Origin: Chryseobacterium joostei
Lineage (GTDB): Bacteria; Bacteroidota; Bacteroidia; Flavobacteriales; Weeksellaceae
DNA: 64,000 nucleotides
Reading direction: 5' to 3'
Assembly (NCBI RefSeq): GCF_003815775.1
Contig: NZ_CP033926.1
Location: forward strand, 2,852,001 to 2,916,000
Below are positions 42,283-52,000 of this stretch, piece after piece. The notes beneath the pieces were generated by a model. That model did no database searches, was not told the DNA's origin, and saw only the letters and a list, made by a program, of their open reading frames with translations. Made by a program: the position numbers and the translations under genes. Each line of letters opens with the position of its first letter. Position 1 is the first letter of the stretch.

Positions 42283-43770
42283 ATGGATTCTAAAAAATTA
42301 ACGTTAAGCAACGGCGCACCTTATTTTGAGCATCAGGATTCCCAGACGGTAGGACCAAGAGGCCCGGTATTGCTGCAGGACTTCATTCTTCAGGAAAATC
42401 TTGCACATTTCGTTAGGGAAAGGATTCCTGAAAGAATTGTACACGCCAAGGGAAGCGGAGCATACGGAACCTTTACCGTAACACATGACATCAGCCAGTA
42501 TACAAAAGCAAATTTATTCTCAAAAGTAGGAAACTCATGCAGAATGTTTGCACGTTTTTCTACAGTGGGAGGCGAAAAAGGAAGTGCAGATACCGCCAGG
42601 GATCCTAGAGGTTTTGCCTTAAAATTTTATACTGAAGATGGAAACTGGGATCTTGTAGGAAACAATACGCCTGTATTTTTTATTAAGGATGCAAAAAAAT
42701 TCCCGGATTTTATACATACCCAAAAAAGGGTACCTAAGACTAATTTAAAAAGCGCCACCATGATGTGGGATTTCTGGAGTTTAAATCCGGAATCACTTCA
42801 TCAGGTCCTTATATTAATGTCAGACAGAGGAACACCTTATGGCTACAGACATATGCACGGCTTCGGATCTCATACTTTCTCCATGATCAATGATAAAAAT
42901 GAAAGAGTATGGGTAAAGTTCCACTTTAAGACAAAACAGGGAGTAAAAAACTTCACGGATGAAGAAGCTGTAAAAATGGCAGGAGAAAATCCGGACTTTG
43001 CACAGGAAGACCTTTGCAATGCCATTGAAAATGGGGATTTCCCGAAATGGACCATGTACATTCAGGTAATGACTGAGGAACAGGCAAAAGATTTCAGATG
43101 GAATCCTTTTGATGTAACCAAAGTATGGTTCCATGATGACTTCCCATTGATTGAGGTTGGAGAAATGGAACTGAATGAAGTTCCTGTTAACTATTTTGCA
43201 CACGTAGAACAGTCTACATTCTCACCAAGCAGCCTTATCAACGGAATCAGTTTCTCTCCGGATAAAATGCTTCAGGGAAGATTATTCTCCTATCCAGATG
43301 CACACCGATACAGAGTGGGAGTAAATGCTCACCAACTGGAAGTAAACAGATGTCCTTTTGCTGTTAATAACTATCAAAGAGATGGCTATATGGCAGACTC
43401 GAGCCACTATCAGGACAAACCCAACTATCATCCGAACAGCTTCGATGATATTAAGGCAGATTCCTCTTACAAAAACTATGAGTATGAGTTAGATAGCGCC
43501 CATGTTGCCAGCTACAACAGAAATGAAAATGACAGCGATCATTATACTCAACCGGGACTTCTTTATTCAAAGGCGATGAATGCTGATGACAGAAACAATT
43601 TGATCCAAAATATTGTAGGAAGTATGAAAGGAATCAGCGGACCAAAAAAAGAAGAGATTATTAACCGACAATTGTGTCACTTTTTCCGCGCTAACATTGA
43701 GCTTGGCATGAAAGTAGCTTCACAATTAAACGTAAATATTGATGCAAATATGATGAATCACTCCAAATAA
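42283..43770 (+). CDS. katA: Monofunctional haem catalase
   Basis: ATG 42283 gives [15 protein letters not shown]; an upstream frame extension adds an unconserved basic tail. The 495 residues carry the active-site His in [13 protein letters not shown], the distal Asn region ([10 protein letters not shown]) and the proximal haem tyrosine in [14 protein letters not shown], so this is a small-subunit clade catalase that dismutates hydrogen peroxide. It is controlled by the divergent oxyR (inferred) and ends in an A/T-rich hairpin terminator. Confidence 0.96.
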   Translation: MDSKKLTLSNGAPYFEHQDSQTVGPRGPVLLQDFILQENLAHFVRERIPERIVHAKGSGAYGTFTVTHDISQYTKANLFSKVGNSCRMFARFSTVGGEKGSADTARDPRGFALKFYTEDGNWDLVGNNTPVFFIKDAKKFPDFIHTQKRVPKTNLKSATMMWDFWSLNPESLHQVLILMSDRGTPYGYRHMHGFGSHTFSMINDKNERVWVKFHFKTKQGVKNFTDEEAVKMAGENPDFAQEDLCNAIENGDFPKWTMYIQVMTEEQAKDFRWNPFDVTKVWFHDDFPLIEVGEMELNEVPVNYFAHVEQSTFSPSSLINGISFSPDKMLQGRLFSYPDAHRYRVGVNAHQLEVNRCPFAVNNYQRDGYMADSSHYQDKPNYHPNSFDDIKADSSYKNYEYELDSAHVASYNRNENDSDHYTQPGLLYSKAMNADDRNNLIQNIVGSMKGISGPKKEEIINRQLCHFFRANIELGMKVASQLNVNIDANMMNHSK

Positions 43771-43789
43771 TCATATTGAACGATAAATA

Positions 43790-43829
43790 AAAAAAAAGGA
43801 AAAAAAAATAATATTTTTTCCTTTTTTTT
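43790..43829 (+). terminator. Catalase terminator
   Basis: An A-run with central GG (43798-43799) pairs with a T-run with central CC (43820-43821). The stem is long but almost entirely A-T. Confidence 0.7.
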
Positions 43830-43875
43830 GTAAAAAATTCATAATTTGCAAAGGATGATATTTTAAAGTGGAAAA

Positions 43876-44643
43876 ATGAGTTACGAAAATATATTATTAA
43901 AAAAGGAAGATAAATTATCTATCATTACCATAAACAGACCTGAAAGTTTAAATGCTTTAAATGCAAAAACAATTCAGGAAATCAGCACAGCACTGGATGA
44001 GCTTAATGCAGACACTTCCTGCAGAGTAATTATCCTTACAGGAAGTGGAGAAAAGTCTTTCGTAGCTGGAGCTGACATTAAAGAGTTTAGCGATTTTGGA
44101 CAGGAAAAAGCGGAAGAGCTTGCCAGAAATGGACAAAATTCTCTGTTCAACAAAATTGAAAATATGTCTAAGCCCGTTATTGCTGCCGTAAACGGTTTTG
44201 CACTGGGAGGAGGTTTAGAGCTTGCCATGGCATGCCACATCAGATATGCATCGGAAAACGCCAGATTGGGGCTTCCTGAAGTAACTCTGGGATTAATTCC
44301 AGGATACGGAGGAACTCAAAGGCTTCCAAAGCTTGTAGGAAAAGGTATTGCCAACGAGATGATCTTCTCTGCCAAGATGATCCCTGCTCAAAAAGCAAAA
44401 GAGATCGGCCTGGTAAATGAAGTATACCCTATTGAAGAATTATTAACCAAAACGAAAGAATTAGCGAACACTATTGCCTACAATTCACCAATGGCAATAT
44501 CCAAGGCTATAAATGCCGTAAACTTATCTGACACGGATAAAGGGTTTGAAACTGAAATCAAGTATTTCGGGGAGCTTTTTGAAATGGAAGATAAGAAAGA
44601 AGGAGTGACAGCTTTCCTAGAGAAAAGAAAGCCAAACTTCTAA
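43876..44643 (+). CDS. Enoyl-CoA hydratase (crotonase family)
   Basis: The 255 residues have the oxyanion-hole segments AGADIKEF and AVNGFALGGGLELAM, with the catalytic pair Glu115 and Glu135 (GLPEVTLGLIPGYGGTQRL). It hydrates trans-2-enoyl-CoA in fatty acid or amino acid breakdown. The following gene starts 51 bases later and is functionally unrelated. Confidence 0.93.
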   Translation: MSYENILLKKEDKLSIITINRPESLNALNAKTIQEISTALDELNADTSCRVIILTGSGEKSFVAGADIKEFSDFGQEKAEELARNGQNSLFNKIENMSKPVIAAVNGFALGGGLELAMACHIRYASENARLGLPEVTLGLIPGYGGTQRLPKLVGKGIANEMIFSAKMIPAQKAKEIGLVNEVYPIEELLTKTKELANTIAYNSPMAISKAINAVNLSDTDKGFETEIKYFGELFEMEDKKEGVTAFLEKRKPNF

Positions 44644-44694
44644 TCTTTAAAAAGATTTTAATCCAAATTATTTCGAAAAAACTAATGCTGCGGT

Positions 44695-45117
44695 ATGAAT
44701 AAGTTTGATAAAGCTTATCTAAAAATGGCCCAGGAATGGGCAAAACTCTCCTACTGTAAGAGAAAACAAGTAGGGGCTCTTATCGTAAAAGATAGGATGA
44801 TTATTTCAGATGGTTACAACGGAACTCCTTCGGGATTCGAAAACTGCTGTGAAGATGGAGAGGGAAAAACGCACTGGTATGTATTACATGCAGAAGCCAA
44901 CGCTATATTAAAACTAGCGGCTTCTACACAATCAGCAAAAGGAGCAACGTTATATCTAACGCTGTCACCCTGTAAGGAATGCAGTAAGCTAATCCTACAG
45001 GCTGGTATTGCAAGACTGGTGTATATTAATGAGTATTCGGATGACGATGGGATATCGTTCCTGAGAAACCATAACATTGAAATAGAACAAATATCTGACT
45101 GTGAACTAAAAAAATAA
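44695..45117 (+). CDS. Deoxycytidylate deaminase-like zinc deaminase
   Basis: The 140-residue protein has the deaminase motif His65-Ala-Glu67 (LHAEANAI) and the zinc cysteines Cys93 and Cys96 in SPCKEC. The N-terminal WAKLSYCKRKQVGALIV matches dCMP deaminases, which supply dUMP for thymidylate synthesis. It precedes xerD by six bases and appears co-transcribed. Confidence 0.9.
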   Translation: MNKFDKAYLKMAQEWAKLSYCKRKQVGALIVKDRMIISDGYNGTPSGFENCCEDGEGKTHWYVLHAEANAILKLAASTQSAKGATLYLTLSPCKECSKLILQAGIARLVYINEYSDDDGISFLRNHNIEIEQISDCELKK

Positions 45118-45123
45118 GCACAA

Positions 45124-46038
45124 ATGACTTGGGATGAAAAGATCAAAGATTTTGAAATATTTCTTCGCTTCGAAAGAAATTTTTCAGAAAACACGCTCGA
45201 CGCTTACGTTCGGGACATTAAAAAATTAAAAGATTACGCAGAAGAAGATCTGGAAAACGTCGGTCCAGATTCTATCGGCTACGAAAACCTGCAGGAATAC
45301 ATTTTCAATCTTTCTAAGCAGAAATTCAGCGAGAGATCTCAGGCAAGATGGATATCTTCCATAAAGTCTTTCTTCAAATTTCTACTAGAGGATGAATATC
45401 GTGAAGATAATCCTGCGGCGTTACTTGAAGGCCCTAAACTGGGATTGTATCTACCTGATACTTTAAGCTTACCTGACATTAACAGAATTATTGCAGCTAT
45501 TGAGGTCAATACAGATCTCGGAAAAAGAAACCAGTGTATCATTGAGGTACTGTATGGTTGCGGACTTCGCGTTTCTGAACTGATTGACCTGAAGATCTCC
45601 AATATCAACTTCAAAGAACAGTATATTAAAGTCAATGGAAAGGGAAACAAAACCCGTTTTGTTCCTTTGGCTGATTATACGGCAGAGTTGTTGGAAAGTT
45701 ATATTAAAGAGGTACGCTCTAAGGGTAAAATCAATAAGAAATATGAAGACACTTTATTCCTGAATAGTCGTGGTACATCCATGTCTAGGGTAATTGTCTT
45801 TCTTATCATTAAAGAACTTACAGATAAAGCAGGGGTTAACAAAAAGATTTCTCCGCATACTTTCAGGCATTCTTTTGCAACTCATTTGCTGCAGAATGGG
45901 GCTGACCTTCGTTATATTCAGGAAATGCTGGGACATTCCAGTATTACAACAACGGAAATCTACACTCACCTGAAAACAGAAGAACTAAGGGATGTTATCT
46001 TGAGCTATCACCCTAGAAATATGAATATTACTCAATGA
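45124..46038 (+). CDS. xerD: Tyrosine recombinase XerD
   Basis: The 304-residue protein has an N-terminal SAM-like core-binding domain (FLRFERNFSENTLDAYVRDI) and a catalytic domain with the Arg in YGCGLRVSELI, the HxxR box HTFRHSFATHLLQNGAD, GHSSITTTEIYTH and its tyrosine nucleophile. This is the chromosomal dimer-resolution recombinase type rather than a phage integrase: no attachment-site duplication or phage genes are visible nearby. It overlaps the Nudix gene by four bases. Confidence 0.93.
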   Translation: MTWDEKIKDFEIFLRFERNFSENTLDAYVRDIKKLKDYAEEDLENVGPDSIGYENLQEYIFNLSKQKFSERSQARWISSIKSFFKFLLEDEYREDNPAALLEGPKLGLYLPDTLSLPDINRIIAAIEVNTDLGKRNQCIIEVLYGCGLRVSELIDLKISNINFKEQYIKVNGKGNKTRFVPLADYTAELLESYIKEVRSKGKINKKYEDTLFLNSRGTSMSRVIVFLIIKELTDKAGVNKKISPHTFRHSFATHLLQNGADLRYIQEMLGHSSITTTEIYTHLKTEELRDVILSYHPRNMNITQ

Positions 46039-46547
46039 AGTTATTGAAATATTGCCCAAGCTGTGGCAAACAGTCCTTGCATTGGGATGGCGAAAAGAAA
46101 TGGAGCTGCCCTGATTGTGGTTTTTCACTTTATAACAATGTGGCGGGTGCTGTAGCAGTTGTCATCAGGTTTGGAGATGAGATTTATCTTACCAGAAGAA
46201 ATAGGGACCCTAGAAAGGGAAAACTGGATTTGGCCGGAGGTTTCGTTGATCCAAAAGAAAGTGCAGAGGAAACCTGTAAAAGAGAACTTTTTGAAGAGCT
46301 TCAGCTTGACATTGATATTTCAAACCTGAAATACCTTACAAGTCTTCCCAATATTTACCAGTATAAGGAAATTGATTACAATACAATTGATCTCTTTTAT
46401 GAATACAATGTTTCGGAAAAATTTGAGGTAAATCTGGAACTTTCAGAGATCTCAGAAGCGGTATGGATTCCTTTGCAGGAACTTCAGCTTGAAGATATCG
46501 CCTTTGATTCTCAGAAGAGATTCTTTGAGGATTATTTAAAGAAATAA
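46035..46547 (+). CDS. Nudix hydrolase with N-terminal zinc ribbon
   Basis: The 170 residues begin with a four-cysteine zinc ribbon (Cys7, Cys10, Cys25, Cys28) and carry a complete Nudix box (GGFVDPKESAEETCKREL then FEELQ). The layout resembles NudC-like pyrophosphatases, but the protein is shorter and the substrate (NADH, nucleotides or others) cannot be told. Translationally coupled to xerD. Confidence 0.9.
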   Translation: MKLLKYCPSCGKQSLHWDGEKKWSCPDCGFSLYNNVAGAVAVVIRFGDEIYLTRRNRDPRKGKLDLAGGFVDPKESAEETCKRELFEELQLDIDISNLKYLTSLPNIYQYKEIDYNTIDLFYEYNVSEKFEVNLELSEISEAVWIPLQELQLEDIAFDSQKRFFEDYLKK

Positions 46548-46560
46548 TTTTTCTAAATAT

Positions 46561-46635
46561 TCTCTCGCAGATTTTACAGATTCGGCAGATGATTATGATT
46601 TAATGATCCGCTTAATTTGCAAAATCTGCGAGAGA
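46561..46635. repeat. Intergenic 15-bp perfect inverted repeat of the GCAGATTT type
   Basis: TCTCTCGCAGATTTT (46561-46575) pairs perfectly with 46621-46635 around a 45-base loop containing further CAGAT units. It is followed by a T-run, so it may also terminate the Nudix transcript. The sequence looks like a dispersed intergenic repeat. Confidence 0.75.
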
Positions 46636-46673
46636 TTTTTTATGATTAAAAATAACTTTAGAAATTTCTGGAG

Positions 46674-47132
46674 TTAATAGGTCTTAGATTTCAACATTTC
46701 TTCAAAATACTGAATAAGCAGTGTCCTTTCAGCTTCTGAAAGATTGGCTTCCTTATGGTAAACAATATATCCGGGAAATGGCATTGTCTTATGTTTAAGA
46801 GCTTCAATAGACCTATCTAGCATATTCTCCTTAAGCTCTTTGTTATAGGTTCCCCAAATAGAAAAGTTAAGATGTTGGCGCCCTTCATTTACATGACTCT
46901 TTACAGACCATGAAATAGGTGCAATGAAAGCATATTTAGGATAGATCGTTTCATTGGAATGACAATCATAGCATGCGTTTTTAAGCAATGTACTGACTTT
47001 TTCCGGGGTGTTCTTAACCTGAACAAAATTCACCTTGGAATCAACAGCTTTATTAACTCTATCGATAGGAATAAATTGGATTAGGGCAAAAGCTACAAGA
47101 ACCCAAAATATGATTTTCTTTGCCGTCTTCAT
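46674..47132 (-). CDS. Membrane-anchored haem-binding domain protein
   Basis: The 152 residues have an N-terminal membrane anchor (IIFWVLVAFALIQFIPI) and a single CxxCH haem site in ACYDCHSNET, followed by PISWSVKSHVNEGR. This is the haem-binding domain family of Bacteroidetes, often near cytochrome or oxidase genes. A distal Met or His ligand was not assigned. It follows the lipoprotein gene at 47137 by four bases. Confidence 0.85.
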   Translation of the reverse strand: MKTAKKIIFWVLVAFALIQFIPIDRVNKAVDSKVNFVQVKNTPEKVSTLLKNACYDCHSNETIYPKYAFIAPISWSVKSHVNEGRQHLNFSIWGTYNKELKENMLDRSIEALKHKTMPFPGYIVYHKEANLSEAERTLLIQYFEEMLKSKTY

Positions 47133-47136
47133 AAGC

Positions 47137-48903
47137 CTACTTTACCGGAGTTATAATTGCGTTATCGGATTTTATTTCTTTTTTGGTTTCTACTTCTGTC
47201 TTCACAGATTCTTCCTGATTTGCAGAAAGTCCTGTAGGAGCTGTTGAAGAAGAGTTTCCTTTGGGATTATCAAGTGTTCTGGTATCTTTCAGATCCCAAT
47301 TTTCTCTGGTTTCCCATAAAGGTCTTACCACAGCTTTCTTATAGAAAACGTAAGCATCTTCTGCAAATGTTTCATTACTGAAATCAGCTTCATCCCAATA
47401 CTTGTTTTCATTATTGTCTACCAATATCCTTACGATATATTCTTCAGGTTTCAGAATATCAAACTTGATAATATTTCCTTTGGTATATTTTTGATACAAT
47501 ATCTTTTCAGAAGAATCCAATAGCTGAATCCAGTAACTTGAAGTTGGCGCATTCTGAAGTGTAAATTCCAGACTTCCAAACTGCTCTACTTTATCATATT
47601 CAAAATCGAATCTTTTTGATTGTGTATTTTTAGTATAGAAAGAAGAAACAGTTTCTTTTGGAATGGTAAGTTGATATTTTTTCCCGCTTACAAAATCTGA
47701 TTTGACGATAATCTGATATGGATTGGTATTTGATATTGCAGCTGTGAATTCCTGCGTTGTCAAACTATCGCTTTTCAACACCCATTTTGATGGATCAATT
47801 TTATCAACAATGTATGCAGAAGCAATTTTAAAGTCAGATTTTGGAGCTAATGAACCACCTCCATTATCACTAACAATATCCATTGCGTTCTTCTTATTAT
47901 ATTTATAGAATACAGAAACAGTATCCTGCTTACTGCCAATATCGTAGCTGAACTGCAGCTTCTCTGTAGTTTCCTGTCCTATGTTATCTTTAACAGCATC
48001 AAACCAAATTCTCACAGAATCTGATTTGGGACGGTGAGTTACCTTTATATCTTTAAGCTTGTCATTATTAACAGACTGAACTTTAACTTCCTCGGGATGC
48101 CCCTCAAATGTCATGAGAATTCCACCACCAATTTCTTTCATTTCTGAATATTTCAAAGGCTTCTTGGATGGATATACTTTTAAGTTTAATCCTGAAATGG
48201 ATTTTTCAAAATCTATAACTTCTTTATTAAATCCTATCTTTTCTTTTCCTGGATCATATACGGAGTTTCCGTTTTCATCATCGAAAGCAATGATCTTATA
48301 TTTCCCTGGAGAAAGGTAATTCAGTTCATAATATCCATCCTCATCTACTTTCGTAATATAGTATGGCTTTTGCTTATAGTTCATCGTATCTTTTACCTGA
48401 TACAGTCCTACAACCAATTTATTTTCATTACTCCCTGTTTTCTTTTTGATTTCCAATGCATCTTTTACCTCACCACTGATATATAAATCGTCCAATTTAT
48501 CCCCTGTAGAGAAAGCAAAATTGAAATAACGCAGAATATTAGTCTCGTTATTATCTACAATTGAATTCCCAAAGTTGAAATTGTAAGTGGTATTTGCCTG
48601 AAGGGTATCTGTCCATTGGATAAGAACAAATTTATTTGCAATATTAGACGGAAGAATTCGCTTGATATTTTTGATTGGCGGAGAGATAATCAGGTTTTTA
48701 TTGATATCCTTTAATGTAATATATTCATCAAAATCCAGACGGAGTTCGTGAATATCTCTTTTTACATTGATTCTTGTGGTATCAATATTTGAACTTAAAA
48801 ATCTTGGAGCCAGCGTATCTTTAGGCCCTCCTACAGGAGACCCAACTCTTGCACAAGAGTGTACAAGAAAACAGATAACAAATAATAAAAGAAACCTTTT
48901 CAT
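47137..48903 (-). CDS. Lipoprotein with an N-terminal bacterial Ig-like (Big_5) domain
   Basis: ATG 48903 gives the lipoprotein signal MKRFLLLFVICFLVHSC with a clear lipobox; an upstream start would hide it. The 588-residue protein begins with the PVGGPKDTLAPR segment and a Big_5-type domain typical of a Bacteroidetes lipoprotein family. A SpaA/carboxypeptidase-regulatory-like domain (DEDGYYELNYLSPGKYKI) follows. Probably surface or periplasmic structural protein, enzymatic function not evident. Confidence 0.82.
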   Translation of the reverse strand: MKRFLLLFVICFLVHSCARVGSPVGGPKDTLAPRFLSSNIDTTRINVKRDIHELRLDFDEYITLKDINKNLIISPPIKNIKRILPSNIANKFVLIQWTDTLQANTTYNFNFGNSIVDNNETNILRYFNFAFSTGDKLDDLYISGEVKDALEIKKKTGSNENKLVVGLYQVKDTMNYKQKPYYITKVDEDGYYELNYLSPGKYKIIAFDDENGNSVYDPGKEKIGFNKEVIDFEKSISGLNLKVYPSKKPLKYSEMKEIGGGILMTFEGHPEEVKVQSVNNDKLKDIKVTHRPKSDSVRIWFDAVKDNIGQETTEKLQFSYDIGSKQDTVSVFYKYNKKNAMDIVSDNGGGSLAPKSDFKIASAYIVDKIDPSKWVLKSDSLTTQEFTAAISNTNPYQIIVKSDFVSGKKYQLTIPKETVSSFYTKNTQSKRFDFEYDKVEQFGSLEFTLQNAPTSSYWIQLLDSSEKILYQKYTKGNIIKFDILKPEEYIVRILVDNNENKYWDEADFSNETFAEDAYVFYKKAVVRPLWETRENWDLKDTRTLDNPKGNSSSTAPTGLSANQEESVKTEVETKKEIKSDNAIITPVK

Positions 48904-48928
48904 GAAAATGTTTAAGCAAAAGTAAACA

Positions 48929-50191
48929 TTATTCTCCAAAAACTTCGTGTCCGCTATTCAAAGTATCTTTACTGCCGTTCATTACAGTTTGAAGTTTTTC
49001 CTGCTGTACAGGGAAATTCTCAAACAATCCGGATAGTGCAAGTGCTGTATACACTTTATTTGAATATTTATTTCCAATCGCCACAATGGTAACCTTGGAC
49101 TTTAATAGATGAGCAAATACGGAATTGGTCCCATGCCACCATCCATTATGATAGGTCAGCTTTTCACCATTATCAAATATTTTCATTCTAAAGCCCAGAC
49201 CATAATTGTTCATTCCAGCCTTTTCATTGCTGTAAGGTGTAAAGACCATCTGCATCAACTCAGGCTTTAGGAAGTCCTTTGAAAACATAGCCTTTGAAAA
49301 GTTATATAAATCTCTTGGCGTAGTGTACACGTTTTTATCTCCATAGATAAGATCCAATCTGTCTAGTGGATATAGTTTATTTGCCCCATAATAGAAAGAC
49401 TGTGCAGCTGTTGGAATATCTTTTTCCTGAAAAATGTAAGTGTTATTCATTTTTAAAGGAGTAAAAACCATTTCTTTCATCGCCTGTGGAAAAGGAGTCT
49501 TTGTTACTTTTTCAACCAATAAAGCCAATAAAGCAAAATTAGTATTACAGTACATAAATCCTGTATCGGTATCTCTTGCCAAATCAGGTTTATATTTGAT
49601 GATCATATTCAATACATCCTGATTGGTTATGAATGGCTTGGAAAGTTCTGCCGGAACAGGTTGTATTTTAGTGATGAAATATTCATATTTTGGAAGACCA
49701 CTTCTTTGATCCAATAAAGTTTGAACGGTAACATTCGGGTAAGGAAACCCTGGAAAGAATTGGGTAAGATGGTCGGAAAGTTTAATTTTTCCGGCTTCTA
49801 CCAATTTCATCATAGCCATAGCTGTTAAAGTTTTCGAAACAGAAGCTACGTGTAATGGTGTATTCTTATCAATCGGCATTTGATTTCCTTCTCTTCCGAA
49901 ACCTCTGTAATTTTCATACAGAATTTCGTCACCTTTTGCTACTAATATACCTCCGCTCAAGTCACCACCATCCCATATTTTTTTATAGTATTGATCTATA
50001 TATCCGGTTAATGATTCTTTATCAGAAAGCTGACCATCTGCTTTTGTAAAAACATTAGCCAGATCTACATTTCCATAATTGGGAAGATTGGTCGTGTTTT
50101 CAGCAGAAACCTCTTTGGATTCAGATTTATTTTTACAGGAAAAAAGGGATAAAAAAACAGTTAAAATAAGTACTAAGTTACGCGTCTTCAT
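48929..50191 (-). CDS. Serine hydrolase lipoprotein (class C beta-lactamase/PBP fold)
   Basis: ATG 50191 gives MKTRNLVLILTVFLSLFSC with lipobox Cys19. The 420-residue protein has the SxxK motif Ser117-Lys120 (ASVSKTLT), a YxN-type motif in YCNTNF and an HxG-type third motif (HNGWWHG) in place of KTG. This pattern fits DD-peptidase/esterase relatives of AmpC. Substrate unknown; not necessarily a resistance enzyme. Confidence 0.87.
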   Translation of the reverse strand: MKTRNLVLILTVFLSLFSCKNKSESKEVSAENTTNLPNYGNVDLANVFTKADGQLSDKESLTGYIDQYYKKIWDGGDLSGGILVAKGDEILYENYRGFGREGNQMPIDKNTPLHVASVSKTLTAMAMMKLVEAGKIKLSDHLTQFFPGFPYPNVTVQTLLDQRSGLPKYEYFITKIQPVPAELSKPFITNQDVLNMIIKYKPDLARDTDTGFMYCNTNFALLALLVEKVTKTPFPQAMKEMVFTPLKMNNTYIFQEKDIPTAAQSFYYGANKLYPLDRLDLIYGDKNVYTTPRDLYNFSKAMFSKDFLKPELMQMVFTPYSNEKAGMNNYGLGFRMKIFDNGEKLTYHNGWWHGTNSVFAHLLKSKVTIVAIGNKYSNKVYTALALSGLFENFPVQQEKLQTVMNGSKDTLNSGHEVFGE

Positions 50192-50375
50192 GAGATTCAA
50201 AAATGAGCGGCAATTTAATAAAACTCGAAAGTAAATCGTAAATATGAGGGTGACATTATGAATTATTTAACATAATGAGCAAGAATAGCGAAAGAGAAAA
50301 CAAATAAATAAGGCTGAGTAAAAATAGGAATTTTACTAATTATCTTTCTTTCTCAGCCTCAGTAATTTTATTAAT

Positions 50376-51305
50376 CTAGCAATGTGAGGCTACTATTTTA
50401 TCTACAATAAACTGCGCCAGCTTTTCTTTACTCTGATGCGTCCAGCCTGCAATATGTGGTGTTACAATTGCTTTTTCAGATTCCAGCAGATACTTTAAAT
50501 CTTCATTTTCTATTTCAATATTTTCGAAAGAAGACTTTTCGTATTCCAAAACGTCTAAACAAACTCCTTTTACCTTACCCATTTTCAGCGCTTCTACTAA
50601 ACTTTTAGTTTCTACATTTTTTCCTCTTGCTGTATTCACAAAATAGAAGTCATTTTTCATTTCAGAAATGAATGTTTTATCAACCAGATAATGTGTTTCT
50701 GAAGTCAGTGGAATATGTAAACTCAGAACTTCTGCAGATTGCTTCAGTTCATCCAATGTAACCTGCGTAGCAAATTCGTCAGAAAGTCCGGGAAGAATAT
50801 CATGGAAAATTACCTTACATCCAAACCCCGAAAGTCTTTTAGCGGTAGCTTTTCCCATATTTCCGTATCCTATAAGACCAACTGTTTTTCCTAATAATTC
50901 GTCTCCTCTATTCTCTTCACGCTTCCAGATTCCGTTTTTTACCTCTTGAGAAGCAATAAAAAGACGGTTCATGATCACTAAAAGCATTCCTACAACATGT
51001 TCTGCTACTGAGTCTCTATTACCTTCCGGAGAATTAATAAGTTGAATCCCTAGTTCTTCTGCAGCCGGAATATCAATATTTTCCATTCCTGCTCCTACTC
51101 TGGCAATAAACTTCAGGTTTTTTCCTTGTTCTAAAAAACTTTTGTCCAAAGGAATTCTACTTCTAATGATAATCCCGTCATAATTTTTGATTTTCTGACA
51201 AACCTCATCATAAGAGGACGTAAAGTCTTCTTCCAATATAAAGTTTTGAGCTAAAAGCTGTTCGGTAATAAGAGGATGGTTTTTATCTAAAAGGAGAATT
51301 TTCAT
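50376..51305 (-). CDS. D-2-hydroxyacid dehydrogenase (SerA-like)
   Basis: The 309-residue NAD-dependent dehydrogenase has the Rossmann motif GLIGYGNMGKATA, the catalytic arginine region (FVNTARGKNVE), and the glutamate and histidine of the family near the C-terminus (CLDVLEYE, TPHIAGW). Phosphoglycerate dehydrogenase is the closest named function, but the regulatory ACT domain is absent and other 2-keto acids are possible. Monocistronic. Confidence 0.85.
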   Translation of the reverse strand: MKILLLDKNHPLITEQLLAQNFILEEDFTSSYDEVCQKIKNYDGIIIRSRIPLDKSFLEQGKNLKFIARVGAGMENIDIPAAEELGIQLINSPEGNRDSVAEHVVGMLLVIMNRLFIASQEVKNGIWKREENRGDELLGKTVGLIGYGNMGKATAKRLSGFGCKVIFHDILPGLSDEFATQVTLDELKQSAEVLSLHIPLTSETHYLVDKTFISEMKNDFYFVNTARGKNVETKSLVEALKMGKVKGVCLDVLEYEKSSFENIEIENEDLKYLLESEKAIVTPHIAGWTHQSKEKLAQFIVDKIVASHC

Positions 51306-51402
51306 AATCTAAACACAAATATCAATAATTGATTTCACAAATAACACCCTTATCATTTTCAGACAAAAGCATTTGTAATTTTATTATACGGATATAAAAA
51401 TA

Positions 51403-51442
51403 AAATGCTTTTAATTTGGAAGTTCCAGTATTAAAAGCATTT
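51403..51442 (-). terminator. Terminator of the thioesterase gene
   Basis: AAATGCTTTTAAT (51403-51415) pairs perfectly with ATTAAAAGCATTT (51430-51442); on the minus strand a T-rich tail follows. It lies just past the stop codon. Confidence 0.85.
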
Positions 51443-51448
51443 CAAGTT

Positions 51449-52000
51449 TTATTTTTTATCTTTCTTAGAGGTTTGCGGCTCCTCCGGCTCCTGGAATAAC
51501 TTCTTAAGCTCCACTGATTCCAAAGGCTTCATTCTTCCGGAAAGGATTAATGAAAGTTCTTTTCTACGGAATGCAGCTGCATATCTTTCTTTTTCCTCTT
51601 CTGTTTCCGGAATCATATCAGGAATAGGAATAGGACGGTTGAATTCATCTACCGCAACGAAGGTATAGATCCCAGAATTAGTATGAATTTTTTTCTGATT
51701 AATAGGATCGTCTGACCATACATCCACATAAACTTCCATAGAAGTAGAGAATGCTCTGGAAACCTTAGATTCCAAAACCACTACTCCTCCCTCAGGAATT
51801 GGGTGATTGAAAGAAACGTGGTTTACTGATGCTGTTACTACTCTTCTTTCGCAATGTCTTGCTGCAGAAATAGACGCACAACGGTCCATTTTCGCTAAAA
51901 GCTCACCGCCAAAAAGGTTTCTTAAAGAGTTCGTTTCGTTCGGAAGAACGATATTAGTCATGATAGTCAGGGATTCTGACGCTTTTTTTATTTTTGCCAT
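51449..52000 (-). CDS. Acyl-CoA thioesterase (hot-dog fold)
   Basis: The 183-residue protein has a single hot-dog thioesterase domain of the YciA/BACH type: NSLRNLFGGELLAKMD, followed by VVTASVNHVSFNHPIPEGG. The C-terminal tail is charged and lysine-rich. It hydrolyses acyl-CoA. The coding start overlaps the stop of the HU-like gene by 13 bases, so the two are coupled. Confidence 0.9.
   Translation of the reverse strand: MAKIKKASESLTIMTNIVLPNETNSLRNLFGGELLAKMDRCASISAARHCERRVVTASVNHVSFNHPIPEGGVVVLESKVSRAFSTSMEVYVDVWSDDPINQKKIHTNSGIYTFVAVDEFNRPIPIPDMIPETEEEKERYAAAFRRKELSLILSGRMKPLESVELKKLFQEPEEPQTSKKDKK

Noticed and set aside
42820..43203. 127-codon minus-strand frame within the catalase gene
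   Set aside because: It is antisense to conserved catalase sequence and has no recognisable domain or promoter.
45124..46038. XerD as a mobile-element integrase
   Set aside because: Its sequence matches the chromosomal XerD type and no attachment repeats, phage genes or tRNA flank it.
48929..50191. Serine hydrolase as a beta-lactamase resistance gene
   Set aside because: It is a lipoprotein with an HxG-type third motif instead of KTG, more typical of esterase or peptidase relatives.
50310..50358. GGCTGAG/CTCAGCC pairing past the 2-hydroxyacid dehydrogenase gene as a terminator
   Set aside because: The seven-pair stem has a loop of over 30 bases and no clean T-run on the minus strand, so I left it unannotated.
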